This document shows positions 61,901 through 64,000 of a stretch of 64,000 bases of DNA, piece by piece. The position numbers and the translations under genes were made by a program. Under the pieces are notes generated by a model that saw only the letters and a program-made list of their open reading frames with translations, was not told the origin of the DNA and searched no databases. This DNA is from Undaria pinnatifida (lineage: Eukaryota; Sar; Phaeophyceae; Laminariales; Alariaceae): assembly GCA_012845835.1 (NCBI GenBank), contig JABAKD010000027.1, forward strand, positions 10,624,790-10,688,789, read 5' to 3'. Each line of letters opens with the position of its first letter. Within the stretch, counting starts at the first letter, position 1.

Positions 61901-63938
61901 TCCCGCGGAAGTTACTTCCGTGAAAACATTCATATCTTCCAAATTTTCCATGAAAGCTTCCATGAAAGCTTTCATGGAAGCTTTCATGAAAACGCTTGAA
62001 CGTTCCACGCACAGGAGCTTTCATGAGCATTCACGCAAATTGCAAGTAGTGCCGGAGACCGACCCACTCGAAGCCTTATAGTAGCAAATCTGGTGCGCGC
62101 AGACACACGGAGGGGCAGGTCCTCATCATCGATTGGGACATGTGTGAGAGCGGTGACAATTTCGTTGACTCTGCGACGCTGAGACTGTTTCCGGGGGAGG
62201 TTGACCTGTAGCATACTAGAACGACGGTGGGTACGCACAGTACATGCAGGAACACACGCCGGTTGGACTCATAGTCATTTTCGAGCATATTTTCATAACG
62301 TGTCTGCACGTGTACCTACCTGGGCTTGGACTATTCGAGCGTTTGTTTACAGCTGAAGGCCCGTGAGAAGTAACTGGTGTCGGAATCGGGACACCGGTTG
62401 GTTGCTCGGGTGGAGATGCAGACGGCTTCGTCAAAATATCCAGGTAAGGAGGATATGTGGGAACGTTCGTTGGGGATGCGGTTAGCCCTGGAATCGGTTT
62501 TTGCCGAGAGAAACGTCCACCCATGGCATACGAATTACAAGCTGTCAGAGGTTACAACGAGTTCCACGTGCCTAAAAAAAACACGTAATCCGTACGCAAA
62601 GTTCGCGGAGGCGGTTAATACGGACAGCGAGGAGCAAAACTGGTGGACAACCAATGCTGAATGAGAAGTGTGGCTCCGGGCGGTAAACGTTCCGAAGACT
62701 TCTAAGTTGGGGAGGAAACGCTCAAAGGATGCTGCCCTGTAACATACTACAACCATGTTGTGTACAAATCGTGTAATAAGGAACAGCTCCCCTTTGAACT
62801 AAACGTCTTTCCAGAGCACTCTAACGCCTTTAACCTCGCCGCAAGTATTGGCGATGAACAGCGCCACAACGGCAAAACAGATACTTTGTCATAAATCCCT
62901 TACCGATAAAGTAAGTTTGCCAGCAAGAGACTCTTTGTTTAACAGTGCGCCTGCTGCTGCGCGCGCAAATACCTAAAGTTGGACCCTCCATGTATGGGGC
63001 CATAGCTGAAGGTCCGGATAACACAGAAAGATCCACCGTCCGACAGCATTCGTGAACATGTCAGTATTCCCCAACGGTATAGCCAGCGATACGGGCCGTT
63101 TAGACGCCTAGACCATTACTGAACCCATGTGGGTATCGGCCCGCTAAATAGTAACTGCGGACGTTTCAGGCATCGCCACCGGGGGCATCCCGCGTACCAG
63201 CACAATAAAGTGTGAACAACGTTCTTAGCCTGTGCTTCGCTAACTGCACGCCCACAAACCTGCACTTGGACCTTTGGACGGTGTGTACGCAGTTGAAGGC
63301 CCGGGAGAGGCAACCCCTGTCGGCCCTGGAATATCGGTCGGCTGCGCTGTTGGAGATGCAGTTGGTGCCGATGTATTAAAGGAAGTCGGAGTATATGTAG
63401 GAAACACCGTTGGGGATGCTGTTGGCCCTGGAATCGATTGTTGGGGAATCAGGATCAAAAGGAGGCGTACGAATCACACGTCGTCAGAACGAATCCCGTG
63501 TCCCACACACTACCTATATCCCAACCACTAGAAGTCTCGTAGTGGCAAATCTGGTGCGCGCTGACACACGGAGGGGCCGGTCCTTGGGACATGTGCCGGA
63601 GCGGTGACCATTTTGTAAATTCTTTGACGCGGAGATAGTTTTCGAGGTAGATTGACCTGTAGCATACTAGAACGACGGCGGATACGCACAGTTTATGCAG
63701 GAACACATGCCGGTTGGACTCATAGTCATTTCCATACATCGTTTCATGGCGTGTTTGCACGTGAATGTACCTCGGTTTGGACCCTCCGAGCGTAAGTTCA
63801 CAGCTGAAGGCCCTGAAGAAGGAGCTGGTGTCGAAATCTGGACACCGGTCGGTTGCTCGGTCGGAGATGCGGACGGCTTCGTTGAAACATCCAGGTAAGG
63901 AGGATATGTGGGAACGTTCGTTGGGGATGTGGTTGGCC
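31779..63938 (-). CDS. Array II: putative gene with 16 PT-rich cassette exons
   Basis: Sixteen minus-strand blocks open without stop, each starting after a CAG (one exception) and ending in an NNG|GT donor, and each splitting a Gly codon after its first base at both ends. The predicted segments are rich in the repeated pattern PTxSPT/PT, as in mucin-like or cell-wall-linked stalks. Together the exons would give nearly 900 residues of low-complexity sequence. Fourteen contain a PTASPT or PTTSPT start. The 5' exon(s) with a signal peptide and the 3' end were not found, so the number of genes is unknown. Open frames on the other strand (GVGVGDAVG type) are reverse readings without matching splice logic. 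Confidence 0.65.
32383..32550 (-). CDS. Array II exon B' (168 bp)
   Basis: Acceptor CGATTCCAG|GG, donor TGCAG|GTATTT. Its start resembles type B ([18 protein letters not shown]) but its end is closer to type A ([10 protein letters not shown]). It may be a hybrid from recombination between neighbouring exons. The spacer to the next exon on its right is 518 bp from donor to donor, the compact state. Confidence 0.65.
32901..33068 (-). CDS. Array II exon A, module 0 (168 bp)
   Basis: Acceptor GATTACAG|GG; donor CCCAG|GTACGT, a strong match to consensus. It reads [17 protein letters not shown] near the middle and GPSPG at the end. Type A ends [10 protein letters not shown]. The paired B exon lies 919 bp to the right. 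Confidence 0.7.
33820..33987 (-). CDS. Array II exon B, module 0 (168 bp)
   Basis: Acceptor CGATTCCAG|GG; donor TGCAG|GTTTGT, the usual type B donor. Open through [18 protein letters not shown] to TPSKGPSAG. The hAT-like insertion of this module begins 155 bp upstream in transcript direction (34142). Confidence 0.7.
34134..34141. repeat. Left target-site duplication of insertion, module 0
   Basis: GCTGTGAC, matched exactly at 38727-38734. The uninterrupted site is seen at 32696-32703, in the same relative place between two exons. Confidence 0.8.
34225..34795 (-). repeat. G-tract element, copy C (reverse)
   Basis: Same family as 13780-14800 in reverse; the C run at 34406-34427 is its tract. 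It faces copy D at 36352 as an inverted pair with the palindromic satellite between them. Confidence 0.7.
34860..36170. repeat. CCCATGGG palindromic satellite, copy 0
   Basis: Irregular tandem repeats built on (T/A)CCCATGGGA(C/T)(A/G)TCCCATAGG. CCATGG occurs very often, and most words are near-palindromes, so either strand looks the same. Long ORFs of MGHPMG type on both strands are by-products. Confidence 0.8.
36352..36945 (+). repeat. G-tract element, copy D
   Basis: Starts with the shared AAATACCCTTATGATGTGAG segment, then CGTATTACCGAGGGTGTGTG, two GTGCGCGGGAACTATAA-like sub-units and G-rich tracts (36652-36692, 36845-36880). Confidence 0.7.
38041..38226. repeat. Paired-palindrome short repeat, copy 2
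   Basis: GGTTACTCGCGCGAGTAACC at the left and GTCACTCGTGCGAGTGGC at the right, 186 bp overall. Located inside the hAT-like insertion. Confidence 0.5.
38571..38665. repeat. ATCGTT hexamer run
   Basis: Repeats of (C/T)GTTAT with variants, just inside the right end of the insertion. A similar CATTATCATTATC run occurs at the same place in the other copies. Confidence 0.7.
38971..39132 (-). CDS. Array II exon A, module 1 (162 bp)
   Basis: Acceptor CGATTCCAG|GG; donor CCCAG|GTATGT. Two codons shorter than the 168-bp exons. Residues include [18 protein letters not shown] and [20 protein letters not shown]. The B partner is 937 bp to the right. Confidence 0.7.
39908..40075 (-). CDS. Array II exon B, module 1 (168 bp)
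   Basis: Acceptor CGATTTCAG|GG; donor TGCAG|GTTTGT. Nearly the same as 48158-48325, differing by a few residues ([19 protein letters not shown] here). The insertion of module 1 starts 155 bp further upstream in transcript direction. Confidence 0.7.
40830..41035. repeat. CATATG/GATATC palindromic mini-satellite
   Basis: About ten short units such as GATATCCCATATGATATCC at 40918-41035, followed by a (GTT)n run at 41040-41060. It is a relative of the CCCATGGG satellite. The second copy is at 49090-49295. Confidence 0.75.
41713..41768. repeat. C-rich tract
   Basis: Runs of 7-10 C separated by T, G or GT, just beyond the RT remnant. On the minus strand it is a G-rich tract able in principle to form quadruplexes. 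Gly-rich ORFs across it are not genes. The same tract is longer in the second copy (49963-50030). Confidence 0.8.
41933..43620 (-). pseudogene. Non-LTR retrotransposon RT remnant, copy 1
   Basis: In order on the minus strand: [40 protein letters not shown], the EEPCKFRP end of that block, [35 protein letters not shown], and the active-site box [13 protein letters not shown] (about 42700). A C-terminal part with YGWMTWSP and LRCLGWRKR (41933-42400) follows. These are the blocks of a LINE-type reverse transcriptase. At least three frame changes and an in-frame TAG before GLRQGC make it inactive. No endonuclease domain was found; homology stops at the CCCATGGG satellite. Confidence 0.85.
43620..44905. 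repeat. CCCATGGG palindromic satellite, copy 1
   Basis: Abuts the RT remnant at about 43620. Very similar to copy 2 and to the middle part of copy 0 (for example around GGATCATTCCGTCGATCTTCC, near 35488 and 44190). Confidence 0.8.
45055..45680 (+). repeat. G-tract element, copy E
   Basis: Contains GCTGCGAGATCGAAGATTTC, CGTATTACCGAGGGTATGTG and two sub-units with G-rich stretches. Only the plus-oriented copy is present here, unlike module 0. Confidence 0.7.
45691..45866. repeat. Paired-palindrome short repeat, copy 3
   Basis: Left end AGTGGCTAGAGGCCACT, right end GTGTCACTCGTCGAGTGAC. An otherwise T-rich interior of about 130 bp. Confidence 0.5.
47216..47377 (-). CDS. Array II exon A, module 2 (162 bp), acceptor AG changed to TG
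   Basis: The reading frame is intact and matches the module 1 exon closely; donor CCCAG|GTATGT. The acceptor reads CGATTCCTG|GG instead of CGATTCCAG|GG. With standard splicing this exon would be skipped, and because it is phase 1 at both ends the message would stay in frame. Confidence 0.6.
48158..48325 (-). CDS. Array II exon B, module 2 (168 bp)
   Basis: Acceptor CGATTTCAG|GG; donor TGCAG|GTTTGT. Residues [20 protein letters not shown] and [19 protein letters not shown]. 942 bp from its A partner. Confidence 0.7.
49090..49295. repeat. CATATG/GATATC mini-satellite, second copy
   Basis: As at 40830-41035, with a shorter (GTT)n run and one substitution (CCTATATGATATCC). Confidence 0.75.
49963..50030. 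repeat. C-rich tract, second copy
   Basis: Contains an uninterrupted run of about 27 C, longer than in the first copy, the largest length difference noticed between the two modules here. Confidence 0.8.
50195..51893 (-). pseudogene. Non-LTR retrotransposon RT remnant, copy 2
   Basis: Duplicate of 41933-43620 with the same block order. The active-site box is [13 protein letters not shown] (about 50956). The TAG before GLRQGC is shared with copy 1, so it was already dead before the duplication. The residue choice differs at several sites ([15 protein letters not shown]). Confidence 0.85.
51893..53115. repeat. CCCATGGG palindromic satellite, copy 2
   Basis: Same junction with the RT remnant as copy 1. 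It lacks one repeated 'GGGACAGCCCATAGGATCCTAT' cluster that copy 1 has near 44200-44260. Confidence 0.8.
53280..53900 (+). repeat. G-tract element, copy F
   Basis: Close to copy E; a small duplication (GCTAGCTGTGAG) near 53312 and a longer G run near 53637 distinguish it. Confidence 0.7.
53908..54080. repeat. Paired-palindrome short repeat, copy 4
   Basis: Almost identical to copy 3, as expected from the 8.2-kb duplication. Confidence 0.5.
55433..55594 (-). CDS. Array II exon A, module 3 (162 bp)
   Basis: Acceptor CGATTCCAG|GG restored to AG; donor CCCAG|GTATGT. Differs from the module 1 exon at a few residues ([13 protein letters not shown]). The B partner is 944 bp to the right. Confidence 0.7.
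56377..56544 (-). CDS. Array II exon B, module 3, first copy (168 bp)
   Basis: Acceptor CGATTCCAG|GG; donor TGCAG|GTTGGT, a variant of the usual GTTTGT. Open through [20 protein letters not shown]. First of three closely spaced B exons. Confidence 0.7.
56853..57020 (-). CDS. Array II exon B, second copy (168 bp)
   Basis: Acceptor CGATTCCAG|GG; donor TGCAG|GTTTGT. 476 bp from its left neighbour. Has [10 protein letters not shown] where others have [10 protein letters not shown]. Confidence 0.7.
57337..57504 (-). CDS. Array II exon B, third copy (168 bp)
   Basis: Acceptor CGATTGCAG|GG; donor TGCAG|GTTTGT. Residues [18 protein letters not shown]. 484 bp from its neighbour. It shares the TTGCAG acceptor and the FNRSAPT text with the exon at 60328, showing they are recent duplicates. 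Confidence 0.7.
58088..58138. repeat. Degenerate telomere-like core
   Basis: CCTCAACCCTGAACCTAAATCTAACACGAACCC-type hexamers; few are perfect CCCTAA. Sits at the switch between the two satellite arm types. Confidence 0.6.
59447..59505. repeat. Interstitial telomere-like repeat (CCCTAA)
   Basis: Nine hexamers in register, five of them perfect CCCTAA, the rest one or two changes away. CCCTAA is the complement of TTAGGG. Flanked by GGAACCAACCTGA on the left and GCTTCCATGGAAGTTAC on the right. Confidence 0.85.
60328..60495 (-). CDS. Array II exon B, fourth copy (168 bp)
   Basis: Acceptor CGATTGCAG|GG; donor TGCAG|GTTTGT. Very close to 57337-57504. Lies between the two satellite insertions. Confidence 0.7.
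60655..62030. repeat. GGAAGCTTCC satellite, copy 2
   Basis: One [GCAAC arm]-telomere-[GTTAC arm] unit plus extra. ORFs on both strands (EASTEAT or GSFRGSC types) reflect the lack of stop codons in the unit. Confidence 0.8.
61078..61108. repeat. Short telomere-like core in satellite copy 2
   Basis: CCTTAACCCTTACCCTAACCTTA at the arm switch, the third example of the same arrangement. Confidence 0.6.
62320..62487 (-). CDS. Array II exon A, module 4 (168 bp)
   Basis: Acceptor CGATTCCAG|GG; donor CCCAG|GTAGGT. Residues [20 protein letters not shown] and NSPSPG. 940 bp from its B partner to the right. Confidence 0.7.
63260..63427 (-). CDS. Array II exon B, module 4 (168 bp)
   Basis: Acceptor CGATTCCAG|GG; donor TGCAG|GTTTGT. 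Residues [20 protein letters not shown]. The spacer to the next A exon is in the compact state (511 bp donor to donor) with no insertion. Confidence 0.7.
63771..63938 (-). CDS. Array II exon A, module 5 (168 bp)
   Basis: Acceptor ACCGGTTCCAG|GG; donor CCGAG|GTACAT. Codes for [20 protein letters not shown] then [16 protein letters not shown]. The rightmost exon visible; the array probably continues past the window. Confidence 0.65.
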
Positions 63939-64000
63939 CTGGAACCGGTTGTTGGGGAGAGAAACGTCCACCCGGCGCATACGAATCATAAGCTGTCAGG

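Larger units (their letters stand above)
60612..62061. mobile_element. Satellite-bearing insertion, copy 2 (1450 bp)
   Basis: Same left end (GGGCCCCCTGAACTATCTGC) and a related right end. Flanks AACCACTT (60604-60611) and ACCCACTC (62062-62069), both one change from AACCACTC. Arose with the B exon by segmental duplication (57159-57760 matches 60142-60750), then lost part of the interior. Confidence 0.6.

Overview
The window looks like nuclear DNA of an intron-rich eukaryote with many transposable elements. My best guess is a stramenopile, possibly a brown alga: there are short exons in 0.5-1 kb introns, TTAGGG-type interstitial telomere repeats, a degraded Ty3/gypsy element of an oomycete/alga-like type, and Pro/Thr/Ser-rich repeat exons. 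This placement is inference. No bacterial operon, rRNA or CRISPR was seen, and no complete conventional gene can be closed.

The main theme is tandem arrays of small exons on the minus strand, all phase 1 at both ends. Array I (1-9510) has 11 units of about 730 bp. Each holds one PT-rich block of about 204 bp ending at a GT donor; seven are intact, two are frameshifted, one has lost its donor and one is split by a 1.93-kb insertion. Array II (31779-63938) has 16 PT-rich exons: 12 of 168 bp, 3 of 162 bp and a last one of 129 bp. Fifteen of them have a CAG acceptor and all have GT donors. They fall into types A and B and follow an A-B order from right to left, with a conserved A-to-B spacing of about 940 bp. 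Any exon can be lost or doubled without changing frame, so the locus is built to vary the length of a PT-rich, mucin- or stalk-like region. The 5' and 3' ends of the gene or genes were not found.

Array II has grown by duplication together with its intron content. An insertion with hAT-like ends (TAGTGTTGG..., imperfect inverted termini, 8-bp GCTGTGAC target duplication) sits at the same intron site in three modules (34142-38726, 40230-46992, 48480-55209). Empty versions of the site remain elsewhere in the window. Modules 2 and 3 form an 8.2-kb tandem duplication. Inside the insertions are a CCCATGGG palindromic satellite, a G-tract repeat, a paired-palindrome repeat and, in two copies, a broken non-LTR reverse transcriptase. 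A second insertion type (57621-60123, 60612-62061) carries a GGAAGCTTCC satellite with telomere-like cores and is flanked by AACCACTC-like 8-bp repeats.

Between the arrays, 9.5-31.7 kb is gene-poor. It holds an expansion of a 100-bp intron repeat, a tRNA-like relic, a G-tract element, a degraded Ty3/gypsy element on the minus strand (about 22640 to 17520), several diverged repeat pairs and a few unassigned ORFs.
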